In this document: piece by piece, positions 28,519 to 35,949 of the stretch
Position numbering within the stretch: the first letter of the stretch is position 1
Layout of the letters: each line of letters opens with the position of its first letter
Assembly: GCA_017516445.1 (NCBI GenBank)
Contig: JAFXCZ010000011.1
Location: forward strand, 33,170-97,169
DNA length: 64,000 nucleotides
Direction of reading: 5' to 3'
Source: Clostridia bacterium
Lineage (GTDB): Bacteria; Bacillota; Clostridia; Oscillospirales; Acutalibacteraceae
The notes under the pieces: model-generated
Told to the model about the DNA's origin: nothing
The model's input: only the letters and a program-made list of their open reading frames with translations
Databases searched by the model: none
Translations under genes and position numbers: made by a program

Positions 28519-28707
28519 AACGGCACCTCCCGCTTTACGGAAATATTTTTCGCTTTTACTCTTGTAAAAGTAAACGCCTCCCTCGGCCAATGGTGAATTT
28601 GTCGCCCATTACACCACATTTTGCGGTGCAATGAAAAGCACGTCGCGACATCTTGCGCCCTTGACGCAAGAGCTCTTATTGCAAAAAAAAAGAACCCTTT
28701 GCGAGGT
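28519..28707 (-). promoter_or_regulatory. Long 5' leader of the rpmG operon
   Basis: About 190 bases separate the promoter from rpmG. The minus strand contains hairpins CTTGCG..CGCAAG and CTTTTAC-AAGA-GTAAAAG just before the ribosome site. No peptide or known riboswitch motif was recognised. Confidence 0.4.
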
Positions 28708-28713
28708 AAAAGC

Positions 28714-28742
28714 ATTATAGCACAAAAAAAGTCAATAGTCAA
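28714..28742 (-). promoter_or_regulatory. Promoter of rpmG-secE-nusG-rplK-rplA
   Basis: Minus strand TTGACT (28737-28742), 17-base spacer, TATAAT (28714-28719): strong vegetative promoter. Confidence 0.85.
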
Positions 28743-28781
28743 GCGTTTTTTACGTATTTTACGCGGTTTTTCAATTTTTTA

Positions 28782-28810
28782 TTGCTAAAATAAAATAGGT
28801 GTGGTAATAT
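28782..28810 (+). promoter_or_regulatory. Promoter of prfC
   Basis: TTGCTA (28782-28787), 17-base spacer, TAATAT (28805-28810), 33 bases before the prfC start; divergent from the rpmG promoter. Confidence 0.55.
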
Positions 28811-28842
28811 ATTTAAGCTTAGTAAATTTAAGGAGAATTTTC

Positions 28843-30432
28843 GTGACCGAATTACAAAGAGAGATAAACCGCAGACGAACCTTTGCGATAATATCCCACC
28901 CTGATGCAGGTAAAACCACCCTGACTGAAAAATTTTTGCTGTACGGCGGTGCTATACAAACCGCGGGCTCGGTAAAAGGTAAGGCTACAGCCAAGCACGC
29001 TGTAAGTGACTGGATGGAGCTTGAAAAACAGCGAGGTATTTCTATTACCTCGTCTGTTATGCAGTTCGAATATGACGGATATTGTATAAACATACTTGAT
29101 ACCCCCGGACATCAGGACTTCTCGGAAGATACCTACCGCACCCTTATGGCGGCAGACAGCGTTGTAATGGTTATCGACGCAGCAAAGGGTATTGAGGCAC
29201 AAACCCGTAAGCTTTTCAAGGTGTGCGCTATGCGGCATATCCCGATTTTTACATTTATAAATAAGCTTGACCGCGAAGCACGTGACCCGTTTGAGCTTTT
29301 GGATGAACTCGAAAAGGAATTTGGTATAGGCACATATCCTGTAAACTGGCCTATCGGCTGCGGCGTTAGCTTTAAGGGTGTTTTCGACCGCGACAAGCGT
29401 GAAATTTTATCTTTCAGTGAAATGCACCGCGGACAAGACAAAATAAAGCCCACCCCCTGTGATATTACAGATATAGAAAAAATGGATGAGCTAATCGGCG
29501 AGTACCAACGCGCCGAATTGGTAGACCAAATTGAGCTTTTAGACGGCGCCAGCTTTGAGTTTGACCTTGAAAAAGTTCAAAAAGGTGAGCTTACCCCCGT
29601 TTTCTTTGGCTCGGCGCTTACCAACTTCGGTGTGGAGCCGTTTCTTGAAAACTTCCTTAAAATGACCACCTCTCCCCTCCCGAGAAAATCGGGCGACCAA
29701 GAGGTTTCACCTTTTGATGAAAGCTTTTCGGCCTTTGCCTTTAAAATTCAGGCAAATATGAACAAAAACCACCGCGACCGCATAACCTTCTTCCGTATAT
29801 GCTCAGGTAAGTTTGAGCGCGGTGCAGATTACTTCCACGTACAACAGGGCAAAACAGTTCGTCTGTCCCAACCGCAACAGATGATGGCTGAGGAAAGACA
29901 GATTATAAACGAAGCCTACGCGGGCGACATTATCGGTGTATTCGACCCCGGTATTTACTCCATAGGTGACACCGTTTGTTCACCTAAAAACAAGGTGCAG
30001 TTTGAGGGCATACCCACCTTTGCGCCCGAGCATTTTTCGATGATTGAGCAAAAAGACTCTTTAAAGCGTAAGCAGTTTGTAAAGGGTGTTGAGCAGATAG
30101 CACAAGAGGGTGCTATTCAGATTTTCCATGAGCCTAATTCAGGTATGGAACGTGTTATAGTAGGTGTTGTAGGTGTTCTTCAGTTTGAGGTGCTTGAATA
30201 CCGCCTTAAAAACGAATACGGTGTTGACGTTATCCGCAACGACTTGCCTTATTCCTATATCCGCTGGGTAAAAAATAAGGATATTGATATAAAGAAGCTT
30301 AACCTTACTTCTGACACTAAATGGGTGCAGGACTTCAAGGGCAATAATATTCTTATTTTCACAAGTGAGTGGAATATAAACTGGGCTCTCGATAAAAACG
30401 AAGGTTTAATTTTAGAAGATTTTAATAGGTAA
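28843..30432 (+). CDS. prfC: Peptide chain release factor 3
   Basis: A 529-residue translational GTPase that recycles RF1/RF2 after peptide release. G motifs: SHPDAGKTTL (G1), RGISITSSV (G2), DTPGHQDF (G3) and NKLDRE (G4), then the RF3-specific C-terminal domains (GVVGVLQFEVLEYRLKNEYGV). GTG at 28843 is chosen because AGGAG lies seven bases upstream; an earlier in-frame start has no ribosome site. It is monocistronic and convergent with rnpB. Confidence 0.96.
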   Translation: MTELQREINRRRTFAIISHPDAGKTTLTEKFLLYGGAIQTAGSVKGKATAKHAVSDWMELEKQRGISITSSVMQFEYDGYCINILDTPGHQDFSEDTYRTLMAADSVVMVIDAAKGIEAQTRKLFKVCAMRHIPIFTFINKLDREARDPFELLDELEKEFGIGTYPVNWPIGCGVSFKGVFDRDKREILSFSEMHRGQDKIKPTPCDITDIEKMDELIGEYQRAELVDQIELLDGASFEFDLEKVQKGELTPVFFGSALTNFGVEPFLENFLKMTTSPLPRKSGDQEVSPFDESFSAFAFKIQANMNKNHRDRITFFRICSGKFERGADYFHVQQGKTVRLSQPQQMMAEERQIINEAYAGDIIGVFDPGIYSIGDTVCSPKNKVQFEGIPTFAPEHFSMIEQKDSLKRKQFVKGVEQIAQEGAIQIFHEPNSGMERVIVGVVGVLQFEVLEYRLKNEYGVDVIRNDLPYSYIRWVKNKDIDIKKLNLTSDTKWVQDFKGNNILIFTSEWNINWALDKNEGLILEDFNR

Positions 30433-30440
30433 TTTTATAT

Positions 30441-30492
30441 CCGTGCCGTAGGCACACCGCAACTCTTCACTATTCACTTTTCACTATTAACT
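30441..30492. repeat. Hairpin plus 7-bp tandem array, copy 1
   Basis: A GTGCC-GTA-GGCAC hairpin (about 30443-30455) is followed by degenerate heptamers ACTCTTC, ACTATTC, ACTTTTC, ACTATTA, then a terminator. The same order, in reverse orientation, occurs at 32884-32963, with clear sequence similarity over the whole unit. Confidence 0.75.
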
Positions 30493-30523
30493 AAAAAATC
30501 CCGACATAAAGTCGGGATTTTTT
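30493..30523. terminator. Bidirectional terminator between prfC and rnpB
   Basis: Stem AAAAAATCCCGAC / GTCGGGATTTTTT with a five-base loop; serves prfC on the plus and RNase P RNA on the minus strand. Confidence 0.9.
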
Positions 30524-30525
30524 AA

Positions 30526-30855
30526 TGAGTCGGTCGGTAAGCCGAGTTCTGTCGTGGACGGTCATCTATCTCGACGCGGGATTGCTCCCAACGCTCAAGC
30601 CGCTTTTCGTGGCACATCGGGCAAATGTATAGCCACACTTAGCGTTGCTCCGAATAGGGTTTACAGGGTTTCGACGTTTCCGTGAAACCGGTGAGCTCTT
30701 ACCTCGCCTTTCCACCCTTACCGAAAAAATTTCGGCGGTATATCTCTGTTGCACTTTCCCTAAGGTCACCCTCGGCGGCCGTTAGCCGCTATTCTGCCCT
30801 GCGGGGCTCGGACTTTCCTCAGATATTTCTATCCGCAACCGTCTAACCGACTCCA
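30526..30855 (-). ncRNA. rnpB: RNase P RNA, type A
   Basis: The minus strand carries the conserved RNase P RNA core: GAGGAAAGTCCGAGC (near 30805-30820) and, at the 3' end, ACAGAACTCGGCTTACC (about 30535-30552). GAGTCGGT near the 5' end pairs with ACCGACTC at the 3' end to form helix P1, which fixes the boundaries. It is the catalytic RNA that trims tRNA 5' leaders. The length of about 330 bases, and helices outside the core (for example ACCGCCGAAA/TTTCGGT), are compatible with the ancestral A-type. It is flanked by a good promoter and terminator. Confidence 0.96.
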
Positions 30856-30860
30856 AAGGT

Positions 30861-30889
30861 ATTTTACCACAATTTTTCCCTTGTGTCAA
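30861..30889 (-). promoter_or_regulatory. Promoter of rnpB
   Basis: Minus strand TTGACA (30884-30889), 17-base spacer, TAAAAT (30861-30866), starting transcription at the predicted RNase P RNA 5' end. Confidence 0.85.
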
Positions 30890-30933
30890 ACCTACCGATT
30901 TTTCATAAAATGTTAGTGTTTGGAGGGGATTTT

Positions 30934-32001
30934 ATGAAAAAAATTCTTAAATATTTTTTAGCGGCAAATTCTTGTGAGGGTTTTGTAAGCCATTTTGGCG
31001 AATGCTATAATCCGCAAGACGATTGGAAGGTTTATATTATAAAGGGCGGTCCCGGAACGGGCAAATCTTCTTTTATGAAAAAAATAGCAAATACTGCCGA
31101 GAGCAAAAATGAAAATTACATTCTTTGCCCGTGCAGCTCTGACCCACAGTCACTTGACGCGGTAATGCTGCCCGACAGAAAAGCGGTTATTCTTGACGGC
31201 ACCGCGCCCCACACCTTAGACCCGCGATATCCCGCGGTTTGCGAGGAAATTCTAAATTTCGGGCAATTCTGGAACACCGAAAAAATTGGCAACCATAAAG
31301 AAATTATCGAAATTACCGACCTTAATAAAGCCTTGCACAAAACCGTGGGCAGATATTTAAGCTCGGCAGGGCAAATTCTTTTGGATACCTATAAAACCGC
31401 TCTCTCCTGTACCAAAAAGGTTGAAATTAAAGCCTATGCCGAGAAGCTGTGCAAAAAGCACATTCCAAAATCCAACGGCACAGGCTATGAATGGACACGG
31501 TTTATAAGCGGTATTACCCCAGAGGGTGTTGTAAGCTTTCCCGAAACTGTTACAAGCTGCTGCAATAAGGTTATAATAATTTCAGACAAATACCGCGCCT
31601 GTTCCAATATTCTAATGAACGAGGTGCGTAATTACTGCCTTATAAACGGTTACGAAATAATTATCCTTAAAAATCCGTTTTTACCGACACTTATCACCGA
31701 CCATATAATAATTCCGTCGCTTTCCTTAGCCTTTGTGACAGAGGACAACAAGCTGACCTTTAACTGTGACAGCCGCCGTATACACGCGCGCAGATTTACA
31801 AGCAACAAGCTGTTACACAATTCTATAGCGCGGTTAAAGCTTAACCGAAAGGTAAGCGAAAGCCTGATTTTTGCCGCAACCGACACGCTAAAGCAAGCGA
31901 AAACCGTACACGACAAGCTTGAAAGCTATTATATAAACGCTATGGACTTTGAAAAACTTGACAAATTTGCGGAAAATTTCTCTGCTAAACTGTTCACTTG
32001 A
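30934..32001 (+). CDS. P-loop ATPase of the PRK06851-like family
   Basis: A 355-residue protein with an N-terminal Walker A GGPGTGKSS (about residues 35-43), an HCSSD-like PCSSDPQSLD segment and ILDGTAPHTLDPRYP, the recurring signature of a Clostridia ATPase family of unknown role (recalled as PRK06851). The second half contains a degenerate nucleotide-binding-like repeat (VIIISDKYRACS). ATG 30934 has TGGAGGGG upstream; the upstream extension lacks support. No membrane span is present. Function unknown; family members are often seen in spore formers. Confidence 0.75.
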   Translation: MKKILKYFLAANSCEGFVSHFGECYNPQDDWKVYIIKGGPGTGKSSFMKKIANTAESKNENYILCPCSSDPQSLDAVMLPDRKAVILDGTAPHTLDPRYPAVCEEILNFGQFWNTEKIGNHKEIIEITDLNKALHKTVGRYLSSAGQILLDTYKTALSCTKKVEIKAYAEKLCKKHIPKSNGTGYEWTRFISGITPEGVVSFPETVTSCCNKVIIISDKYRACSNILMNEVRNYCLINGYEIIILKNPFLPTLITDHIIIPSLSLAFVTEDNKLTFNCDSRRIHARRFTSNKLLHNSIARLKLNRKVSESLIFAATDTLKQAKTVHDKLESYYINAMDFEKLDKFAENFSAKLFT

Positions 32002-32026
32002 AAATTGGGGTAAATTATGGTATAAT
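31998..32026 (+). promoter_or_regulatory. Promoter of the SDR gene
   Basis: TTGAAA (31998-32003), 17-base spacer, TATAAT (32021-32026). It overlaps the stop codon of the upstream ATPase gene and leaves a 100-base leader that contains a palindromic repeat. Confidence 0.75.
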
Positions 32027-32055
32027 AAATGACAACTTTAACAGAAAAATACTTA

Positions 32056-32102
32056 GACTCCCTCAGTCAGCTTCGCTGACAGCTCCCTCAGCGAGGGAGC
32101 CA
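32056..32102. repeat. Bipartite palindromic repeat, copy 1
   Basis: CCCTCA, then hairpin GTCAGC-TTC-GCTGAC, then hairpin GCTCCCTC-AGC-GAGGGAGC. The same two-hairpin module occurs in reverse orientation at 38303-38348. It lies inside the predicted 5' leader of the SDR gene. Confidence 0.8.
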
Positions 32103-32126
32103 CAAAATGTAAAGGATGTAATATTT

Positions 32127-32885
32127 ATGAAGATTGCGGTAATAACAGGCGCATCCTCGGGACTTGGTAAAGAATACGCCTTTGCGGTAAGCCGTTTACG
32201 CCCCGATATAGAAGAAATCTGGCTGATAGCCAGAAGAGAAGAAAAGCTTCTTGATGTTGCTTCAAACCTTAGTAAACGCTCGCGCATACTATCCCTTGAT
32301 ATAACCAAAGACTCGGCAATAGAGGAATATAAAGGCTTACTTGAAACCGAAAAAGCAGAGGTTTGCCTTTTGGTAAACAATGCCGGCTACGGCAAGCTTG
32401 GGTATTTTGATGAGCTTTCGGCAGAGGATAATGCAGGTATGATACGTCTTAACTGTGAAGCGCTAACCGTTATGACCAACGTAACCCTGCCCTATATGAA
32501 AGAAAAGAGCGAAATTATAAACACCTGTTCTATAGCATCCTTTGCACCAAACAGCCGTATGGCAGTTTACTCTTCGACCAAAGCCTTTGTTATGAGCTTT
32601 TCGCGCGCTTTACGCGATGAATTGAAATCCAAAGGAATTAACGTGCTTGCGGTTTGCCCCGGACCTATGGAAACTGAATTTTTAAGCCTTGCCGGCATAG
32701 AAAAAGGTACAAGTAAAACCTTTGACACCCTACCGCGCGATAATGCACAACGCGTTGCAGAGCATTCACTAAAGGCTTCACAACAGCAAAAAGCTGTTTA
32801 CTGTGACCACTTTTTCTATAAATTCTACCGCGTAGTAGCAAAAATATTACCTACAAGCCTTGTAATGAAAATGGCTAAGACATAA
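32127..32885 (+). CDS. Short-chain dehydrogenase/reductase
   Basis: A 252-residue classical SDR: cofactor motif TGASSGLG (residues 8-15), LVNNAGYG, catalytic YSSTK (Y-x3-K) and PGPMETEF. It should oxidise or reduce an alcohol/carbonyl substrate with NAD(P); substrate unknown. ATG 32127 has AAAGGATG upstream. A longer in-frame version would run through the palindromic repeat and is rejected. The C-terminal hydrophobic tail (YKFYRVVAKILPTSLVMKMAK) may touch the membrane. Confidence 0.9.
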   Translation: MKIAVITGASSGLGKEYAFAVSRLRPDIEEIWLIARREEKLLDVASNLSKRSRILSLDITKDSAIEEYKGLLETEKAEVCLLVNNAGYGKLGYFDELSAEDNAGMIRLNCEALTVMTNVTLPYMKEKSEIINTCSIASFAPNSRMAVYSSTKAFVMSFSRALRDELKSKGINVLAVCPGPMETEFLSLAGIEKGTSKTFDTLPRDNAQRVAEHSLKASQQQKAVYCDHFFYKFYRVVAKILPTSLVMKMAKT

Positions 32886-32911
32886 AAAATCCCGCTTCGG
32901 CGGGATTTTTT
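32884..32911. terminator. Terminator after the SDR gene
   Basis: AAAAAATCCCGC-TTCG-GCGGGATTTTTT, perfect 12-bp stem; followed by a 7-bp tandem array. Confidence 0.9.
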
Positions 32912-32963
32912 AGTGAAGAGTGAATAATGAATAATGAATAGTTTCGGTGTGCCTTCGGCACCG
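32912..32963. repeat. 7-bp tandem array plus hairpin, copy 2
   Basis: Reverse-orientation counterpart of 30441-30492: heptamers GTGAAGA, GTGAATA, ATGAATA, ATGAATA, then hairpin GGTGTGCC-TTC-GGCACC and ATATAAA. Confidence 0.75.
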
Positions 32964-32991
32964 ATATAAATGTTTTTAAAAAATACAACCC

Positions 32992-33624
32992 TTAAATAAA
33001 GGGTTGCATTTTTTTGTCGTAAATCATTGTGCGCACAACGCTATACTCTGCCTTAAATTGCTCTAATTCAAACAAAGTGCTGAGCACCAAGGTAGGATTA
33101 AGGTTGTTTTCATTGCCGGCAGTAAGAATAAGGGTAAGCTCATTACCCGAAAGCTCTGCTTTTTTGATAAGCGGAGCTATATCTATATCCTTTGTTCCAC
33201 CCTTTTTGGTGGTTTTTTGAGTGATAATTTGCTCGCGCGCAAAAAATCTTTCAATTTTCTCTGCAAAGACTTCCTCGAAAATTATTTTAAACTCTGCAAA
33301 GGCAATTTCTTTCATTTTCAAAACAGGCTCATTTGCTTTAACAAACTCAATATCGGGAATACTCTCTTTATTAAGGTCGGCTACCAACTGTTCATTTGAA
33401 TACGCAGGGTCAATAATCCTTAAATCCAAAATCTCATATTGCCCCTCAAAGCCAAGGCTTAACGGCACCGCGAAATTAAAATAAGCGTGTTGGTTAAAGC
33501 CCTCAGTAAACCAAATGGGTATTTTCGCCTTGTTTACAAGCCTTGTCATAAAGCGGTTCATATCAAGGTGGGATACAAACTTCATTGCACCCTTTTTGCG
33601 ATAAAAAACTCTAACGTCTCTCAA
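32992..33624 (-). CDS. TIGR03936/DUF2344 radical-SAM-associated protein
   Basis: A 210-residue protein starting RDVRVFYRKKGAMKFVSHLDMNR, the typical beginning of the DUF2344 family that is paired with, or fused to, TIGR03960 radical-SAM enzymes. I place the start at the TTG 33622-33624, eight bases after GGAAAGGG and overlapping the radical-SAM stop by 14 bases. Conserved GFNQHAYFNFAVPLSLG is present. Biochemical role unknown; tight coupling to the radical-SAM gene suggests a shared substrate, perhaps a tRNA or ribosome component (inference). Confidence 0.85.
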   Translation of the reverse strand: MRDVRVFYRKKGAMKFVSHLDMNRFMTRLVNKAKIPIWFTEGFNQHAYFNFAVPLSLGFEGQYEILDLRIIDPAYSNEQLVADLNKESIPDIEFVKANEPVLKMKEIAFAEFKIIFEEVFAEKIERFFAREQIITQKTTKKGGTKDIDIAPLIKKAELSGNELTLILTAGNENNLNPTLVLSTLFELEQFKAEYSVVRTMIYDKKMQPFI

Positions 33625-35455
33625 AACAAACACCCTTTCCGTAGCAATTTGCACCACAAGCCGAGCATTTTTCTCGGCAATTAGGTGTTGTGGTGTCGGC
33701 GTGTGCCAACTTGTTTTCGCGAATTAAAAATTCCTTAGAAACTGCATAATCAAGGTGGTCCCAAGGATTAATTTCATCGTAATCGCGTTTTCTTAGTGAA
33801 TAGAAATCGGGGTCAATACCACACTCACTGAATGCCTCGTTCCATTTTTGCAAATCAAAGCACTCGGTCCAGCTGTCAAACTTACAGCCCTTTTTATAGG
33901 CACTTTCAAGCACTGCACCCAGTCTTCTGTCACCCTTAGCAAAGACAGCTTCAAGGAAGCTTGTAGAGCTATCGTGCATACTAAGGTCTATTTTACGGGT
34001 GGTTATGCAAGATTTTAAGTACGCCTGTTTTCGTTCCATTTCTTCTTTGGTAATTTGCGGTTCAAATTGGAACGGAGTAAACGGCTTTGGCACAAAAACG
34101 GCAACGCTCATAGAAACCGATACCGACTTGCCCTTGGGTTTATTAGGCATAGAATAATACATATCCACAATTTTTTGACCAAGCTCCGCAATACCCTTTA
34201 AGTCCTCGTCAGTTTCGGTGGGAAGTCCCATCATAAAATAAAGCTTAACCGCCGTATATCCGCCCTCAAAGGCAGTTTTACAGGTGGATAAAATCTCCTC
34301 TTCGGTAACGTTTTTATTTATAACATCGCGAAGACGCTGTGTGCCGGCTTCGGGTGCGAAGGTAAGACCGCTTTTTCTTACGTGGGCAATTTTTTCCAAC
34401 AATTCCTCAGAAAAATTATCAATTCTAAGCGACGGTAACGCAAGGCTTATATGGTTTTGCTCTGTCCACTCGAGCATATTATTTAAAAGCGGCTCTAACT
34501 CGCGGTAGTCACTGGTACTAAGCGACGAAAGCGAAATTTCATCATACCCAGTGCTTTCGCAAAGGCATTTTGCCTGATGGTTTACTACCTCATAGCTTTT
34601 TTCGCGAACAGGGCGGTAAATAAAGCCCGCCTGACAAAAACGGCAGCCGCGAATACAACCGCGAAAAACCTCTTGCACGGCGCGGTCGTGAACTATCTGA
34701 ATAAAGGGTACTACAAAATTTTCGGGATAAAAGCAATTATCCATATCCGCGATAATGCGCTTTCTTACGGTTTTGGGGGCATTATCCTTTGTGGTGATTG
34801 ACTTTATTTTACCGTCGGGCAAATATTCAATCTCATAAAGCGACGGAACATAAACACCCTCAATTTTAGCGGCGGCTTTCAAAAATTCCGCCTTGTTAAA
34901 GCCGTTTTTCTTATGCTCTTTATAAAGGTCGATAACCTCTAAATCAACCTCTTCACCCTCACCTAAGAAGAAAATATCAATAAAATCGGCTAAAGGCTCA
35001 GCATTGCAAACACAGGGTCCGCCTGCTACTACCAAAGGATAGCTTTCATCACGGTCTGCCGATTTAAGCGGAACGCCTGCCAAATCGAGCATATTAAGTA
35101 CATTTGTATAGCACATCTCGTACTGCAAGGTAAAGCCTATAAAATCAAAATCGCGTATAGCGTCACGGCTTTCGAGGGCGAAAAGCGGAATGTTATTTTT
35201 CCTCATCACCTCTTCAAAATCGAGCCATGGAGCGAAAACACGTTCACACCAGATGTCCTCACGCGCATTAAACTGCGAATAGAGAATTTTCATTCCAAGG
35301 TGTGACATACCGATTTCGTATGTATCAGGAAAACAGAAAGCAAACCTTACGTCAATCTTACTCTTATCCTTTATAACACTGTTAATCTCCCCGCCTGAGT
35401 ATCTGCCCGGCTTTTGCACGCTGAGTAACAGCCTTTCAAATTCCTTTTCGTTCAT
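33611..35455 (-). CDS. TIGR03960 family B12-binding-like radical SAM protein
   Basis: A 614-residue protein with an N-terminal cobalamin-binding-like region, then a radical SAM core with CIRGCRFCQAGFIYRPVRE (C-x3-C-x2-C for the 4Fe-4S cluster). The C-terminal tail is cysteine rich (CREKCSACGANCYGKGVCF, near residues 593-611) and may bind another cluster or zinc. Known family: usually next to DUF2344 and often RNase G and L21/L27 genes in Clostridia; only DUF2344 follows here. Reaction unknown. Confidence 0.88.
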   Translation of the reverse strand: MNEKEFERLLLSVQKPGRYSGGEINSVIKDKSKIDVRFAFCFPDTYEIGMSHLGMKILYSQFNAREDIWCERVFAPWLDFEEVMRKNNIPLFALESRDAIRDFDFIGFTLQYEMCYTNVLNMLDLAGVPLKSADRDESYPLVVAGGPCVCNAEPLADFIDIFFLGEGEEVDLEVIDLYKEHKKNGFNKAEFLKAAAKIEGVYVPSLYEIEYLPDGKIKSITTKDNAPKTVRKRIIADMDNCFYPENFVVPFIQIVHDRAVQEVFRGCIRGCRFCQAGFIYRPVREKSYEVVNHQAKCLCESTGYDEISLSSLSTSDYRELEPLLNNMLEWTEQNHISLALPSLRIDNFSEELLEKIAHVRKSGLTFAPEAGTQRLRDVINKNVTEEEILSTCKTAFEGGYTAVKLYFMMGLPTETDEDLKGIAELGQKIVDMYYSMPNKPKGKSVSVSMSVAVFVPKPFTPFQFEPQITKEEMERKQAYLKSCITTRKIDLSMHDSSTSFLEAVFAKGDRRLGAVLESAYKKGCKFDSWTECFDLQKWNEAFSECGIDPDFYSLRKRDYDEINPWDHLDYAVSKEFLIRENKLAHADTTTPNCREKCSACGANCYGKGVCFERR

Positions 35456-35644
35456 AAATCTGCTCCCTTGAAAATATACTTTAATTATATACTATTTCGA
35501 CTTTCTATAACCATTATAATACTATAATTTGAAAAAGGTTGCAACTTTTATTTAAGATTTTTACATTTTTAATGTCCTGCTTATTGGACTTTGGGCTTGT
35601 TATAATGATTACAGAAGTCAAGAAAAAATTTTTTTAAAAAATGC

Positions 35645-35673
35645 TTGACTTTTCTTAAAACTTACATTATAAT
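35645..35673 (+). promoter_or_regulatory. Promoter of the SOS small-protein gene
   Basis: TTGACT (35645-35650), 17-base spacer, TATAAT (35668-35673). Strong promoter whose start site is expected at about 35680, next to the LexA box. Confidence 0.85.
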
Positions 35674-35681
35674 ATGATTAA

Positions 35682-35695
35682 CGAACAAATGTTCG
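35682..35695. promoter_or_regulatory. lexA box: LexA (DinR) operator, SOS box
   Basis: CGAACAAATGTTCG, a full match to the Gram-positive consensus CGAACRNRYGTTYG. It begins eight bases after the -10 and covers the predicted transcription start, a good repressor position. Confidence 0.88.
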
Positions 35696-35708
35696 GGAGG
35701 AAATGAAA

Positions 35709-35885
35709 ATGACTTTTTTTGACGTATTAAGAACTTTATTTGAAATAGCAATGGTAGTAGGTCTTGTTTGGTGCATCTTCCACGAAGACCGCCTTGTAGC
35801 CTTTGAAGAAAGGGTTTTGGCGTCTTTTCGCCGTAAGCGTTTGCGCGTGGTAAAGCAAAACCGCGCAAAGCGTTATATTGCATAA
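35709..35885 (+). CDS. Small single-span membrane protein under LexA control
   Basis: A 58-residue protein (MTFFDVLRTLFEIAMVVG...). Residues 5-25 form one hydrophobic span, followed by a charged, arginine/lysine-rich tail (FRRKRLRVVKQNRAKRYIA). I prefer ATG 35709, eight bases after GGGAGG, over ATG 35703. Strong promoter, LexA box and own terminator show it is a dedicated SOS gene. Small SOS-induced membrane proteins such as Bacillus YneA or Caulobacter SidA halt division; that role is inferred from size and regulation, not homology. It has no LysM domain, unlike YneA. Basic tail inside is expected from the positive-inside rule. Confidence 0.82.
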   Translation: MTFFDVLRTLFEIAMVVGLVWCIFHEDRLVAFEERVLASFRRKRLRVVKQNRAKRYIA

Positions 35886-35906
35886 TTATATATTCCTTTG
35901 TCTATA

Positions 35907-35948
35907 AAAACAGAACCGTAAGGCTTTTACGCTTTGCGGTTCTGTTTT
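35907..35948. terminator. Bidirectional terminator between SOS gene and trxB
   Basis: AAAACAGAACCG paired to CGGTTCTGTTTT with an inner TAA-rich loop; T-runs on both sides. Confidence 0.85.
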
Positions 35949-35949
35949 T

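Noticed and set aside
28560-28700. Possible tRNA-Trp next to rpmG, as in many Firmicutes
   Set aside because: No T-arm GTTCGA-type sequence or acceptor pairing could be found on either strand.
31998-32126. N-terminal extension of the SDR protein
   Set aside because: It would translate the promoter and palindromic repeat; the ATG at 32127 has a ribosome site and matches the family start.
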